Below, piece by piece: positions 24,342 to 34,194 of a stretch of DNA of 64,000 nucleotides. This stretch comes from Martinezella rhizogenes (GTDB taxonomy: Bacteria; Pseudomonadota; Alphaproteobacteria; Rhizobiales; Rhizobiaceae), in assembly GCA_013322215.1 (NCBI GenBank), contig JAAMEZ010000006.1:742263-806262 (forward strand). Reading direction: 5' to 3'. The notes beneath the pieces are model-generated. The model was not told the DNA's origin. It saw only the letters and a program-made list of their open reading frames with translations, and did no database searches. The position numbers and the translations under genes were made by a program. Each line of letters starts with the position of its first letter. The stretch's first letter is position 1.

Positions 24342-26008
24342 CCGATTTTCACTCGCTTGGTCTCTCCAAGCAGATCGTCGATACGCTGTCGCAGAACAAC
24401 TTCGCGACGCCGACACCAATCCAGGCACAGGCCATCCCGCTTGTTCTCCAGGGCCGCGATCTCATCGGCCTCGCCCAGACCGGCACCGGCAAGACGGCCG
24501 CATTCGGCCTGCCGATCATCGAAATGCTGTTGAAGGAGGCCAAGCGCCCCGACAACCGCACCGTCCGCACCCTGATCCTCGCTCCGACCCGCGAGCTGGT
24601 GAACCAGATCGCCGACAACCTCAAGCTCTTCGTCCGCAAGTCGCCGCTGCGCATCAACCTCGTAGTCGGCGGCGCGTCGATCAACAAGCAGCAGCTTCAG
24701 CTCGAGCGCGGCACCGATATCCTCGTCGCAACCCCCGGCCGCCTTCTTGACCTCATCAATCGCCGCGCCCTCTCGCTCGGCCATGTCACCCATCTCGTCC
24801 TCGACGAAGCCGACCAGATGCTCGATCTCGGCTTCATCCACGACCTGCGAAAGATCGCCAAGCTTGTTCCGGCCAAGCGCCAGACCCTGCTGTTTTCGGC
24901 CACCATGCCGAAGGCAATCGCCGATCTCGCTTCCGACTACCTGACCAATCCAGTCAAGGTCGAAGTCTCGCCTCCGGGCAAGGCGGCCGACAAGGTGGAG
25001 CAGTATGTCCACTTCGTTGCCGGCCAGAACCACAAGACCGAAATCCTCAAGGAAACGATCTCCGCCAATCCGGATGGCCGCGCCATCGTCTTCCTGCGCA
25101 CCAAGCATGGCGCCGAGAAGCTGATGAAGCACCTCGATCACGTCGGTTTTGCCGCTGCCTCCATCCACGGCAACAAGAGCCAGGGCCAGCGCGAACGCGC
25201 GCTCAAGGGCTTCCGTGATGGTGAAGTTCGCGTTCTCGTCGCCACCGACGTCGCAGCCCGCGGCATCGATATCCCCGGCGTTTCGCATGTCTACAACTTC
25301 GATCTGCCCGAAGTCCCCGACGCCTATGTCCATCGCATCGGCCGCACCGCCCGCGCTGGCCGCGACGGCATCGCCATCGCCTTCTGCGCACCCGATGAAA
25401 TCCGCCTGCTGCGCGACATCGAACGCCTGATGGGCATCGAGATCGCCGTTGCCAGCGGCGAAGCGCCCGCCGATCGCGGTCGTCCCGTTCGCGGCAAGGG
25501 TCGCGGCGGCCAAGGTAATGGTAATCACGGCAATGGCGGTCAGGGCAGAGGCCAGAACGGCCAGGGACGCGAGCGCGGCGAAGGCCGCCCGCAACGTCCG
25601 GCCCGTCGTCCGTTCTTTGACAGCGAAGGCGGTGAAGCCCGCGGTCAGAACGGCGAGCGTCAGGAAGGCCGCCCACGCAACGATCGTCCGCAGCGCGAAA
25701 ACAATCGCAATGCCGACTTCCGCGGCCAGCGCCGCAACGAGCCGACGCCGCGTCCGGAACCCGACAACGATCTTGTCTCGACCTCGGACTTCCGTCCCGC
25801 TCGCAAGCAGCAGCACAACGGCCAGGCCAATGGCAATGCCGGCGCCCATGAGGGCGGTGCCCATCGCGGCCAGCGCCATTCCCATGGCCGCCCTGCAGGC
25901 CGCCACAACGAAGAACGCGGCGCCCAGGGCGAACAGCGCAATGGCGGCAACGGCCGCATGAAGCGCCGCGGCCCCGGCAATGGCGGCCAGCGCCGCGAGC
26001 GTGCCTGA
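24338..26008 (+). CDS. rhlE: DEAD-box RNA helicase, RhlE family
   Basis: A 556-residue helicase if started with TTG at 24338 (MTDFHSLGLSKQIVDT, preceded by GAAAGG); in-frame ATG codons at 24290 and 24212 would add 16 and 42 residues without family similarity. All core motifs are visible: Q motif FATPTPIQAQAIP, Walker A AQTGTGKT, PTRELV, DEAD, SAT, and HRIGRTAR. The last ~170 residues are Arg/Gly/Asn/Gln-rich (RGG-type), a disordered RNA-binding tail. RhlE proteins remodel RNA in ribosome assembly and cold response. A strong terminator follows at 26017. Confidence 0.85.
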   Translation: MTDFHSLGLSKQIVDTLSQNNFATPTPIQAQAIPLVLQGRDLIGLAQTGTGKTAAFGLPIIEMLLKEAKRPDNRTVRTLILAPTRELVNQIADNLKLFVRKSPLRINLVVGGASINKQQLQLERGTDILVATPGRLLDLINRRALSLGHVTHLVLDEADQMLDLGFIHDLRKIAKLVPAKRQTLLFSATMPKAIADLASDYLTNPVKVEVSPPGKAADKVEQYVHFVAGQNHKTEILKETISANPDGRAIVFLRTKHGAEKLMKHLDHVGFAAASIHGNKSQGQRERALKGFRDGEVRVLVATDVAARGIDIPGVSHVYNFDLPEVPDAYVHRIGRTARAGRDGIAIAFCAPDEIRLLRDIERLMGIEIAVASGEAPADRGRPVRGKGRGGQGNGNHGNGGQGRGQNGQGRERGEGRPQRPARRPFFDSEGGEARGQNGERQEGRPRNDRPQRENNRNADFRGQRRNEPTPRPEPDNDLVSTSDFRPARKQQHNGQANGNAGAHEGGAHRGQRHSHGRPAGRHNEERGAQGEQRNGGNGRMKRRGPGNGGQRRERA

Positions 26009-26016
26009 TAGAGTTC

Positions 26017-26041
26017 AAGGGGGCCGATTGGCCCCCTTTTT
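26017..26041. terminator. Rho-independent terminator of rhlE
   Basis: Nine-base perfect stem (AAGGGGGCC at 26017-26025, GGCCCCCTT at 26030-26038) with GATT loop and a run of five T. Confidence 0.85.
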
Positions 26042-26186
26042 CTAATCCCAATTTACCATCCAGCGTAAAGCCGTTTTTGGAGCGTTCGTTGTAACTTCTT
26101 CAACCCCATCGTACGGAGCTAATCTCATGCTGAATATGGCTCGCTAGAGCGAAGTTTCGTCCTTGTCTATACCTGCCATGTTCCAT

Positions 26187-26876
26187 TCATGAACTGAGCT
26201 TTCGCGCGGTGAGAGATCGATAAAAAAGCGAAACTCCGCCGATAATACCCATGATCAACAGCGAGCCGAAGAGGGATGACGTATACAAATTAGCAAAAAC
26301 ATGCGTCTTCTGTCCGATCAGGACTTCGTAACCTCGACACTTGCCGGTACATTTGCTGTTCAAATCAAAGTTGAAGACGAAATAATCAAAGGCGACAATG
26401 ATAACGTTGCACATTATTATAATTTTAATCGCCTTAATACGAACATTACCACGATCAACGTCATCTACATTTCGATTTACCATTTTATAATCAGTTGCAA
26501 ATATAGATCCAGACACTACATAGTTGGCCAACAACAACAGACCATAACAACTTAGCCCTGAGAGTATCTGGGAAAAGACTATCAACAGCCGGATATTATA
26601 CTCCCCAAATACCAGCTCTCCCAGAACCGAAAAAACACCGATTGGCAGCAGAAACGAACACAGTATGCGAGCACTATCGCCCATCCTTTTATATATTAGA
26701 CCCTTCATATAGCCATAGGCTGTCCATATAGTTGCAATGAGCGGGAGCGGACCGATAATCCAAGGCAGGCCGATCGCTGGAGCCAGTACGGCAAGAGCCC
26801 CTGCTGCGATTAAAATAGATAAAATGATCGTATAGTCTCGGAGTATCGACCTCCATTTCACTGCTTTCCGCTTCAT
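26187..26876 (-). CDS. Orphan membrane protein, AT-rich
   Basis: A 229-residue protein with five or six predicted membrane helices (for example residues 12-35, 38-58, 70-90, 95-117, 154-172 and 200-219) and a Cys-containing loop (SKCTGKCRGY) near residues 174-183. Base composition is clearly lower in G+C than both neighbours, suggesting recent acquisition. No family recognised. The flanking stretch 26877-27106 holds no other gene that I can support. Confidence 0.45.
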   Translation of the reverse strand: MKRKAVKWRSILRDYTIILSILIAAGALAVLAPAIGLPWIIGPLPLIATIWTAYGYMKGLIYKRMGDSARILCSFLLPIGVFSVLGELVFGEYNIRLLIVFSQILSGLSCYGLLLLANYVVSGSIFATDYKMVNRNVDDVDRGNVRIKAIKIIIMCNVIIVAFDYFVFNFDLNSKCTGKCRGYEVLIGQKTHVFANLYTSSLFGSLLIMGIIGGVSLFYRSLTARKLSS

Positions 26877-27106
26877 TTTTTCCTCTGAAACAACATGGAA
26901 AGCACAATTATTGCTTCAAAGCTAAAAAAGGTACAGCACCGCAAGAGACATCATCATCCGATTGTATAGATCCTAAGAGATGATAATCCCTTCTTAGAGA
27001 AATAGGCGGAATAGCATGCCGGCAAGGCCGATTCTGCCATCTCAAACTTACCTTTATTGGCAGAGGAGTTCTTCGTCGCCGAGGGCAGAAAGCTTTCGCT
27101 GATCCA

Positions 27107-28000
27107 CTATTCCGGCACTACTTCCGCCGCGCGCCGGTTGGTGAGGTAAACGCCGATCACAACAATCACCGTGCCGATGATGATCGGCAGCGTCAGTGGC
27201 TCACCGAAGGCGATCGCCGCCTCAATGGCGACGGCAGGCGGCATCAGGTAGATCAGCGATGCGGCGCGCGATACCTGCCCGCGGCGGATCAGATACAGCA
27301 GCAAGCCGACGGCGCCCATCGACAGGCCGAAGACCGACCAGAGCATCGCGAGAATGGCCTCATGCGTGCCGTCGAAACGCAGGCCTTCGACGATGAAGGC
27401 GAGCGGCACGGTGACGATCAAGGCGCCGACATATTGCAATGTCGCGATGGTTCTAAGGTCGCCGGTCTGCAGGTGCTTCTTCTGATAGAGCGTGCCATAG
27501 GTCACGGATACCATTCCCAGCAGATTGACGATCAGGGGAATGGCGGATTGCCAGAGATTGGCCGTATCCGTCGCCAGGAGCTTCGGCGAGATCGCGATGG
27601 CGATGCCGAAGAAACCAAGTACCAAACCAACCTTCTGGATCGGCCGCAGCCGTTCGCCGACGAGAAACGGCGCGGCCATGGCGGTCATCAGCGGCTGCAG
27701 CGCTGCGATGATGCCGGAAATGCCGGCCGGTACGCCCACGGCGATCGCCCACCAAAGGCTGCCCAGATAGATTCCGTGCAGGAAAATGCCGGAATAGATA
27801 GCCCGAAACACGCTCGACCAATCGCGCGGCCATCTGGCGCCGGTGATCGAACAGAGCAGCACGAAGGCGAGCGCCGACAGGCTGTAGCGGATCATCAGGA
27901 AGGTGAAAGGACCTGCATGCAGCGAGGCATATTTGGCGACGATCCAACCAGTGGACCAGAGGAGGACGAAAATCGCCGGCGCGAGTTTATCGAGGGACAT
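27107..28000 (-). CDS. EamA/DMT-family transporter
   Basis: A 297-residue inner-membrane protein with ten hydrophobic helices in two EamA repeats; the repeats start near residues 7 and 150. Family motifs include WSTGWIVAKYASLHAGPF in helix 1 and EPLTLPIIIGTVIVVIGVYL in helix 10. Members export metabolites or amino acids; the substrate cannot be read from sequence. It is monocistronic. The divergent 370-base stretch before the next gene (28001-28371) probably holds both promoters, but I see no distinct site in it. Confidence 0.7.
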   Translation of the reverse strand: MSLDKLAPAIFVLLWSTGWIVAKYASLHAGPFTFLMIRYSLSALAFVLLCSITGARWPRDWSSVFRAIYSGIFLHGIYLGSLWWAIAVGVPAGISGIIAALQPLMTAMAAPFLVGERLRPIQKVGLVLGFFGIAIAISPKLLATDTANLWQSAIPLIVNLLGMVSVTYGTLYQKKHLQTGDLRTIATLQYVGALIVTVPLAFIVEGLRFDGTHEAILAMLWSVFGLSMGAVGLLLYLIRRGQVSRAASLIYLMPPAVAIEAAIAFGEPLTLPIIIGTVIVVIGVYLTNRRAAEVVPE

Positions 28001-28371
28001 GGAAATCGGACCGATATGTTTGGCGCTTCGGAGCCGGAATCCTGGTCGAACTCAGGGTGTCGCGCGGAGGGGCTGAAGGCTGATAGCCGATGGCGGTTGA
28101 GCGGTCAAAATCGATCTGCTGAAAACAGCAATCAATTTTTCTTCACATCCGGCGAACCACCGCCCTGGTTTCAGAAACGCCGGCCACTACCCAGACGTTC
28201 AGTCCGCAAAAGAAGCAGATGCTCAAATTTTGATCCGAACATTGCGACGAGACCCGGCAAGCAACAGCCATGCTACTCTTAAATGCCTGTAAATCCGGCA
28301 TTTTTCGATATTACGAAATTCGCGATGGCAACTGCGCATAGTTCTTGCATTGTAAAAACCGTTGTATTCAA

Positions 28372-29808
28372 ATGGGTAAAAACACGGGGACCGCACCTTT
28401 GGCATTTGATGAAATGATTACTGCGGATGAAAGTCCGCGCGCGCCTTACGAGAAATACTTCGAGTGGTACTCAGGCCAGGACAGGGGCCACCTCATTGCC
28501 AAATCCCGCGACGCGGAAACGATCTTCCGAAAAACGGGCATTACCTTCGCGGTCTACGGACATGCAGACTCCTCCGAAAAGCTCATCCCCTTCGACATCA
28601 TCCCCCGCATCATATCAGGCCGCGAATGGCGCAAGCTCGCCCAGGGCATCGAACAGCGGGTCGTCGCCCTCAACGCCTTCCTCCACGACATCTACCACAA
28701 GCAGGAAATCATCCGCGCCGGCCGCATCCCGCGTGAGCTGATCGAGAAGAACGACGCCTTCCTGCCCGAGATGATCGGTTTCCGCCCGCCGGGTGGCGTC
28801 TACACCCACATCGTCGGCACCGATATCGTGCGCACCGGCGAAGACCAGTTCTATGTGCTTGAGGACAATGCCCGCACGCCTTCCGGTGTCAGCTACATGC
28901 TGGAAAACCGCGAGACGATGATGCAGATGTTCCCCGAACTGTTTCACCAGAACAAGGTGCAGCGGGTCGAGGACTATCCGCTGTTGCTGCGCCAGAGCCT
29001 GGCGTCGCTCGCGCCTCCCGGCTGCACCGGCAAGCCGCGTGTCGCCGTCCTCACTCCGGGTATCTACAATTCCGCCTACTACGAGCATTCCTTCCTCGCC
29101 GACATGATGGGCGTGGAACTGGTCGAAGGCTCGGATCTGCGCGTCATCGACGGCAAGGTGAAGATGCGCACGACGCGCGGCTATGAGGCGATCGACGTGC
29201 TCTATCGCCGCGTCGATGACGATTTCCTCGATCCCCTCACCTTCCGCCCGGATTCCGCGCTCGGTATTCCCGGCATCATGGACGTCTATCGCGCCGGCAA
29301 TATCACCATCGCCAATGCGCCCGGCACCGGCATTTCCGACGACAAGGCGATCTATTCCTACATGCCCGAGATCGTCGAATTCTATACTGGCCGCAAGCCG
29401 ATCCTTGAGAACGTGCCGACCTGGCGCTGTTCGGAGCCGGAGAGCCTGCAATATGTGCTCGATAACCTCGCCGATCTCGTCGTCAAGGAAGTGCATGGCT
29501 CCGGCGGCTACGGCATGCTCGTGGGACCGACGGCTACGAAGAAGGAGCGCACGGCGTTTGCCGAGAAGCTCAAGAGCAAGCCGAACAATTACATCGCGCA
29601 GCCAACCCTTTCGCTGTCGACCGTGCCGATCCTCGTCAACAAGGGTATTGCGCCACGGCATGTCGATTTGCGGCCCTATGTCCTCGTCTCCGACAAGGTG
29701 CGGATCATCCCAGGCGGGCTCACCCGCGTGGCGCTGAAGGAAGGCTCGCTGGTGGTCAACTCCAGCCAGGGCGGCGGCACCAAAGACACCTGGGTTCTGG
29801 AGGACTGA
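28372..29808 (+). CDS. Circularly permuted ATP-grasp protein (type 2)
   Basis: A 478-residue protein of the circularly permuted ATP-grasp class. Recognisable segments are the EDNARTPSGVSYMLENRE motif, the VDLRPYVLVSDKVRIIPGGL stretch, VHGSGGYGMLVGP and the C-terminal SLVVNSSQGGGTKDTWV. These proteins are encoded with an alpha-E protein and a transglutaminase-like protein, exactly as here, and the trio has been linked to peptide or amide ligation/turnover. Start at 28372 (MGKNTG) preferred over an upstream TTG. The alpha-E gene starts six bases after its stop, so they are one operon. Confidence 0.8.
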   Translation: MGKNTGTAPLAFDEMITADESPRAPYEKYFEWYSGQDRGHLIAKSRDAETIFRKTGITFAVYGHADSSEKLIPFDIIPRIISGREWRKLAQGIEQRVVALNAFLHDIYHKQEIIRAGRIPRELIEKNDAFLPEMIGFRPPGGVYTHIVGTDIVRTGEDQFYVLEDNARTPSGVSYMLENRETMMQMFPELFHQNKVQRVEDYPLLLRQSLASLAPPGCTGKPRVAVLTPGIYNSAYYEHSFLADMMGVELVEGSDLRVIDGKVKMRTTRGYEAIDVLYRRVDDDFLDPLTFRPDSALGIPGIMDVYRAGNITIANAPGTGISDDKAIYSYMPEIVEFYTGRKPILENVPTWRCSEPESLQYVLDNLADLVVKEVHGSGGYGMLVGPTATKKERTAFAEKLKSKPNNYIAQPTLSLSTVPILVNKGIAPRHVDLRPYVLVSDKVRIIPGGLTRVALKEGSLVVNSSQGGGTKDTWVLED

Positions 29809-29814
29809 TCGGAC

Positions 29815-30756
29815 ATGCTGGGAAGAACCGCGAATGGCCTCTACTGGATGTTCCGTTACATCGAGCGCGCCGAAAACATAGCCCGCCTGGTCGATGCCGG
29901 CCAGCGCATGTCGCTGACCCGCAGTGATGCCGCCGATGACGATTGGGACGGCGTCCTGCAAAGCGCCGGTGTGCGCGAAGACTACAACGAAGTGCATGGC
30001 AAGCTGACCGGCACCGACGCGATCGATTATCTGATGCGCGACCGTTCCAACCCATCGAGCGTCATGTCCTGTATCGAATACGGCCGCAACAATGCCCGCA
30101 TGGTGCGCACGGCGCTGACCCGCGACACCTGGGAAGCGACCAACGAATGCTGGATCGAGCTGAAATCCCTGCTCGGCAAGAAGCTGAAGACGGCCGAATT
30201 GCCCGAGACGATCGACGTCATCAAACAGCGCGCCGGACTGATCCGCGGTGCCTTCCACGGCTCGATGCTGCGCAACGAGCTTTATAACTTCGCCCGCATA
30301 GGCACCTTCATCGAGCGCGCCGACAATACGGCCCGCATCCTCGACGTGAAATATTACGTGCTGCTGCCCTCCGTTTCGCATGTCGGCTCATCGCTCGACA
30401 ACGCGCAATGGGAATCGATCCTGCGATCCGTCTCGGCGCACCGGGCTTATAAATGGGCCTACGACCCAGAATATAAGCCGGCGAATATTGCCGACTTCCT
30501 GATCCTGAATGGCCAAATGCCGCGCTCCCTTGCCTATTGCTACGACAAGATCGTCAGCAACATAGGCTACCTCAGCGCCGAATATGAAAAACGGCTGCCG
30601 GCCCACGATACGGCAGAAGCCATCCGCCAGTCGCTGCAGCGGCTGACGATCAAGCGCATCATGGACCAGGGCCTGCATGAGTTCCTCGAGGATTTCGTTG
30701 CCCGCAACAACAAGCTGGGCGCCGAGATCTCCGACGGCTACCGGTTCTACGAATAG
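29815..30756 (+). CDS. Alpha-E domain protein
   Basis: A 313-residue all-helical protein of the alpha-E family. Signature segments are MLGRTANGLYWMFRYIERAE at the N terminus and RADNTARILDVKYYVLLP mid-protein, with a repeat-like alternation of conserved E and R residues. It is co-encoded with ATP-grasp and transglutaminase-type proteins in most genomes. Its biochemical role is unknown. It lies between those genes with spacings of six and twelve bases. Confidence 0.8.
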   Translation: MLGRTANGLYWMFRYIERAENIARLVDAGQRMSLTRSDAADDDWDGVLQSAGVREDYNEVHGKLTGTDAIDYLMRDRSNPSSVMSCIEYGRNNARMVRTALTRDTWEATNECWIELKSLLGKKLKTAELPETIDVIKQRAGLIRGAFHGSMLRNELYNFARIGTFIERADNTARILDVKYYVLLPSVSHVGSSLDNAQWESILRSVSAHRAYKWAYDPEYKPANIADFLILNGQMPRSLAYCYDKIVSNIGYLSAEYEKRLPAHDTAEAIRQSLQRLTIKRIMDQGLHEFLEDFVARNNKLGAEISDGYRFYE

Positions 30757-30768
30757 GCGGGCGATATC

Positions 30769-31587
30769 ATGAGACTGACGATCAGCCATATCACGGAATA
30801 TCGCTACGACGAGCCGGCGCAATTCTCCCTGCAGCGGCTCCACCTGACGCCGTTGACCGGCACCGGACAAACGGTGATCGACTGGAAGCTGACGGTCGAG
30901 GGCGCCAAGCCCGAGGTGGAGTATGACGACCAGTTCGGCAATCGCACCACGCTCGTTTCCCTCGACGGCCAGCAGGACACGACGAAGATCATCGCGTCAG
31001 GCGAAGTTGAAACCCAGGATCTCAACGGCGTCATCGGGCTGCATCAGGGCTTCAGCCCGCTTTGGCTTTTCCTGCGGGACTCGCCGCGCACGAAGGCGGG
31101 AAAGCTGACGAAGGAGCTGTTGCGCGGCGTTTCCGGCGACAACGAGCTCGGCAGGATGCATGCGCTGATGACGGCAATCCACGAGACGGTGGAATATAAG
31201 CCGGGCACCAGCAACACGGAAACGACGGCGGAACAGGCCCTGGAGGCAAAGAGCGGCGTCTGCCAGGATCACGCTCATATCTTCCTTGCCGGCGCCCGTG
31301 CATTGCAGATCCCGGCGCGCTACGTCTCCGGCTATCTGATGATGGAAGGCAAGAACGAGCAGGCCGCCACGCATGCCTGGGCCGAAGCGCATATTCCCGG
31401 CCTCGGCTGGGTCGGCTTCGATCCGACCAACGACGTCTGCCCCGACGCCCGCTACGTCCGCATCGCAACAGGCCTGTGCTACCGCGACGCAGCCCCTGTT
31501 TCAGGCATGCGGATCGGCACGCCGGGTGAAACCCTGACGGTCAAGGTATCGGTGGCGAGCCAGGGGCAAAGCCAGAGCCAGAGCTGA
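30769..31587 (+). CDS. Transglutaminase-like cysteine peptidase family protein
   Basis: A 272-residue protein: N-terminal bacterial transglutaminase-like domain (MRLTISHITEYRYDEPAQFS onward) and catalytic core with Cys in KSGVCQDHAHIFLAGARALQ, His in ATHAWAEAHIPGLGWVGFDP and Asp in FDPTNDVC. This is a Cys-His-Asp triad typical of the family, which cleaves or forms amide bonds. It is the third gene of the ATP-grasp/alpha-E operon. The C terminus is a Gln/Ser-rich tail. Confidence 0.8.
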   Translation: MRLTISHITEYRYDEPAQFSLQRLHLTPLTGTGQTVIDWKLTVEGAKPEVEYDDQFGNRTTLVSLDGQQDTTKIIASGEVETQDLNGVIGLHQGFSPLWLFLRDSPRTKAGKLTKELLRGVSGDNELGRMHALMTAIHETVEYKPGTSNTETTAEQALEAKSGVCQDHAHIFLAGARALQIPARYVSGYLMMEGKNEQAATHAWAEAHIPGLGWVGFDPTNDVCPDARYVRIATGLCYRDAAPVSGMRIGTPGETLTVKVSVASQGQSQSQS

Positions 31588-31597
31588 CAGGCACAAT

Positions 31598-32023
31598 TCA
31601 TCCCGCCGGCAAAACCTCGACATGGCCTTTCTCGCCATAGTGGATGATTGCCTGATCGGCCGTCAGCAACGGGATACGATGGAAGCGTGCTGTCGCGACA
31701 ATAATCCGGTCGGTCGGATCGGCATGGAACTCGCCCGGCAGGCGAACACTATCCACCGCGATTTGCGGCTCTATGGGAGCAAGCTGCAAACCGGGTAAAG
31801 CGAGTGCCATGGCGAGCCAACGGCCGACATCGTCGCCAAGTGCAATACGCCCCTTCTCGGCCAGCATGGCGACTTCCCAGGGCGTGATCGCCGAGACCAG
31901 AATGCGACTGCGCGACGTCGTTTCATCGATAAGCTCACGAGCCCGAGTGCTCAGCCGCGGATCGTCATGCATAGCCCAGATCAGAACATGCGTATCGATG
32001 ACGATCAATGCGTCGCATCCCAT
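31598..32023 (-). CDS. PIN-domain toxin, VapC family
   Basis: A 141-residue PIN-domain RNase: acidic Asp in LIVIDTHVLIWAM, an acidic ARELIDETTSRSRI region and the closing DPTDRIIVATARF segment. VapC toxins cleave specific RNAs, often tRNAs. The antitoxin gene lies just upstream and overlaps it. A TTG start at 32008 (LIVID) is also possible, which would leave a TTGA overlap with the antitoxin stop. Confidence 0.75.
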   Translation of the reverse strand: MGCDALIVIDTHVLIWAMHDDPRLSTRARELIDETTSRSRILVSAITPWEVAMLAEKGRIALGDDVGRWLAMALALPGLQLAPIEPQIAVDSVRLPGEFHADPTDRIIVATARFHRIPLLTADQAIIHYGEKGHVEVLPAG

Positions 32024-32250
32024 TCTTCAGCATCGACAGCAGGCAGAAACGGATCGTCATATTGGAGAACACTGCCCTTCATCGCGCCGATGATGCTGGG
32101 GCGATCCGACTTCTCCGGCGCAGGTGTCAACAGAGCGACGGGCTTTCCGCGCTTCGTAATGATAATAGGCTCTCCGTCATCGCCCATTTGATCGATCAGA
32201 TGAAGGCATTTTGCCTTGAATTCGGCTGCACCGACAGATTTGACAGACAT
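32005..32250 (-). CDS. Phd/YefM-type antitoxin
   Basis: An 81-residue antitoxin starting MSVKSVGAAEFKAKCLHLID, followed by the Phd signature PIIITKRGKPVALLTP and an acidic toxin-binding tail. It typically represses the operon and neutralises the PIN toxin encoded directly downstream. I prefer the start at 32250 over 32277, which would add a less typical N terminus. Confidence 0.75.
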   Translation of the reverse strand: MSVKSVGAAEFKAKCLHLIDQMGDDGEPIIITKRGKPVALLTPAPEKSDRPSIIGAMKGSVLQYDDPFLPAVDAEEWDATH

Positions 32251-32328
32251 GGACACTATTCCCGTACAGATGTACATGAAATATGGTCATCTAATACAAA
32301 ATAGTCAATGCCGCTCCGAAATCCCTGC

Positions 32329-32370
32329 AATGGAAAAGGGACGGAACTCTCGTCCCGCCCCTTTTCCATT
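32329..32370. terminator. Terminator of the arabonate operon
   Basis: Twelve-base perfect outer stem (AATGGAAAAGGG at 32329-32340; CCCTTTTCCATT at 32359-32370) with partial pairing inside the loop. It lies just past the dehydratase stop at 32386, on the minus strand. Its A/T-rich arms can act from either direction. Confidence 0.6.
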
Positions 32371-32385
32371 TCCAGAAGATAAGTT

Positions 32386-34131
32386 TTAGTGGCTGTCGCG
32401 GTTGTTCGGGATCTCCGAACCGCGCGGGCCGACGAGGAAGTCGAGGTCTGCGCCGGTATCGGCCTGCATGACCGACTTCACGTAGAGACCGCCGTAACCG
32501 CCGTTAAGCGGCTTGACCGGGGAAACCCAGGCGGCGCGACGCTTTGCCAGTTCCTCATCCGACACTTCAAGCTGGATCGTGCGGGCGGGAACGTCGACGG
32601 CGATGATGTCGCCGTTCTGGACCAGCGCCAGCGGGCCGCCATCGGCAGCTTCCGGAGCCGTGTGCAGGATGACGGTGCCGTAGGCCGTGCCGGACATGCG
32701 TGCATCGGAGATGCGGATCATGTCGGTGATACCCTTCTTCAGCACCTTCGGCGGCAGGCCCATGTTGCCGACTTCGGCCATGCCCGGATAACCCTTCGGG
32801 CCGCAATATTTCAGCACCATGACGCAGTTCTCGTCGATGTCGAGATCCTCGCGGTTGATGCGGGCGTGGTAATCCTCGATGCTTTCGAAGACGACGGCAC
32901 GGCCCTTGTGCTGCATCAGATGCGGCGAAGCAGCCGACGGCTTCAGGACAGCGCCCTTCGGCGCGAGATTACCGCGCAGAACGGCGATACCGCCCGACTG
33001 CGTCAGCGCCTTCTCGCGGGGCACGATAACGTCGTCATTGTAGTTGACGACATCCTTGACACCGGCCCAGATCGTATCGCCGGTTACGGTGATGGCGTCC
33101 TTGTGCAGCAGGCCCATGTCGCCGACCGCCTTGATGACGACGGGCAAACCGCCGGCATAGTAGAACTCTTCCATCAGGTGTTTGCCCGACGGCTGCAGGT
33201 TGACGATCGTCGGCACTTCGCGGCCGAGGCGATCCCAATCGTCCAGCGACAGGTCGACGCCGATGCGGCCGGCAAGCGCCAAGAGGTGCAACACAGCGTT
33301 GGTGGAGCCGCCGACGGCGCCGTTGACGCGGATCGCGTTTTCGAAGGCTTCCTTGGTCAGAATGTCTGATGGTTTCAGGTCTTCCTTGACCATGTCGACG
33401 ATGCGACGGCCAGAGAGCTGCGAGATGACACGGCGACGCGCATCGACGGCCGGGATGGCGGCATTGCCGGGCAAGGTCATGCCGAGCGCTTCTGCCATCG
33501 ACGCCATGGTCGAGGCCGTACCCATGGTCATACAGCTGCCGGCCGAGCGGGCCATGCCCTGCTCCGCATCCATGAATTCATCCAGCGACATCTCACCAGA
33601 CTTCACCATTTCCGAGAACTGCCAGATCGCCGTGCCGGAACCGACATCCTTGCCGCGCCACTTGCCATTCAGCATCGGGCCGCCGGAAACGAGAATGACC
33701 GGGATATCGACGGAAGCCGCGCCCATCAGCAGGCTCGGCGTGGTCTTGTCGCAGCCGCCGAGCAGCACGACGCCATCGACCGGATTGCCGCGGATCGCTT
33801 CTTCGACGTCCATGGCCGCCAGGTTGCGGAACATCATCGCCGTCGGGCGCAATGTGCTTTCGCCGACGGAGAAGACCGGGAATTCGACAGGGAAACCGCC
33901 GGCTTCGTAAACGCCGCGCTTCACGCGCTCTGCCAGATCGCGCAGATGCGCGTTGCAGGGCGTCAGCTCCGACCAGGTGTTACAGATACCGATGATCGGA
34001 CGGCCGTCGAACGTATCAGCCGGCAGGCCCTGGTTCTTCATCCAGGAGCGATGCATGATCGCATTCTTGCCGGTGCCGCCGAACCAGTCGTAGGAACGCA
34101 GTCTGCGCGGCCATTCAGCTTTCTTTTTCAT
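32386..34131 (-). CDS. araC: L-arabonate dehydratase (IlvD/Edd family)
   Basis: A 581-residue enzyme converting L-arabonate to 2-keto-3-deoxy-L-arabonate in the non-phosphorylative pathway. The cluster-ligand cysteines fall at 59 (SELTPCNAH), 127 (LLGGCDKTTP) and 200 (ARSAGSCMTMG), matching the residue numbers reported for the Rhizobium leguminosarum arabinonate dehydratase that carries a [2Fe-2S] cluster; Lys129 and the later MSGT serine also match the catalytic pattern. It is the last gene of the chvE operon. The sugar acid could also be D-galactonate- or fuconate-like; the gene context favours arabonate. The symbol is the pathway name, not the E. coli regulator. Confidence 0.75.
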   Translation of the reverse strand: MKKKAEWPRRLRSYDWFGGTGKNAIMHRSWMKNQGLPADTFDGRPIIGICNTWSELTPCNAHLRDLAERVKRGVYEAGGFPVEFPVFSVGESTLRPTAMMFRNLAAMDVEEAIRGNPVDGVVLLGGCDKTTPSLLMGAASVDIPVILVSGGPMLNGKWRGKDVGSGTAIWQFSEMVKSGEMSLDEFMDAEQGMARSAGSCMTMGTASTMASMAEALGMTLPGNAAIPAVDARRRVISQLSGRRIVDMVKEDLKPSDILTKEAFENAIRVNGAVGGSTNAVLHLLALAGRIGVDLSLDDWDRLGREVPTIVNLQPSGKHLMEEFYYAGGLPVVIKAVGDMGLLHKDAITVTGDTIWAGVKDVVNYNDDVIVPREKALTQSGGIAVLRGNLAPKGAVLKPSAASPHLMQHKGRAVVFESIEDYHARINREDLDIDENCVMVLKYCGPKGYPGMAEVGNMGLPPKVLKKGITDMIRISDARMSGTAYGTVILHTAPEAADGGPLALVQNGDIIAVDVPARTIQLEVSDEELAKRRAAWVSPVKPLNGGYGGLYVKSVMQADTGADLDFLVGPRGSEIPNNRDSH

Positions 34132-34194
34132 TGTCTCAATACCTTTTGCGCCACCCGGGCCGCCTCGTTCGCGCCCGGGCCTTGAAATCGATGG

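Noticed and set aside
28615..30381. Long minus-strand open frame opposite the ATP-grasp and alpha-E genes
   Set aside because: Spans two clear family genes on the plus strand; a shadow of high-G+C coding sequence.
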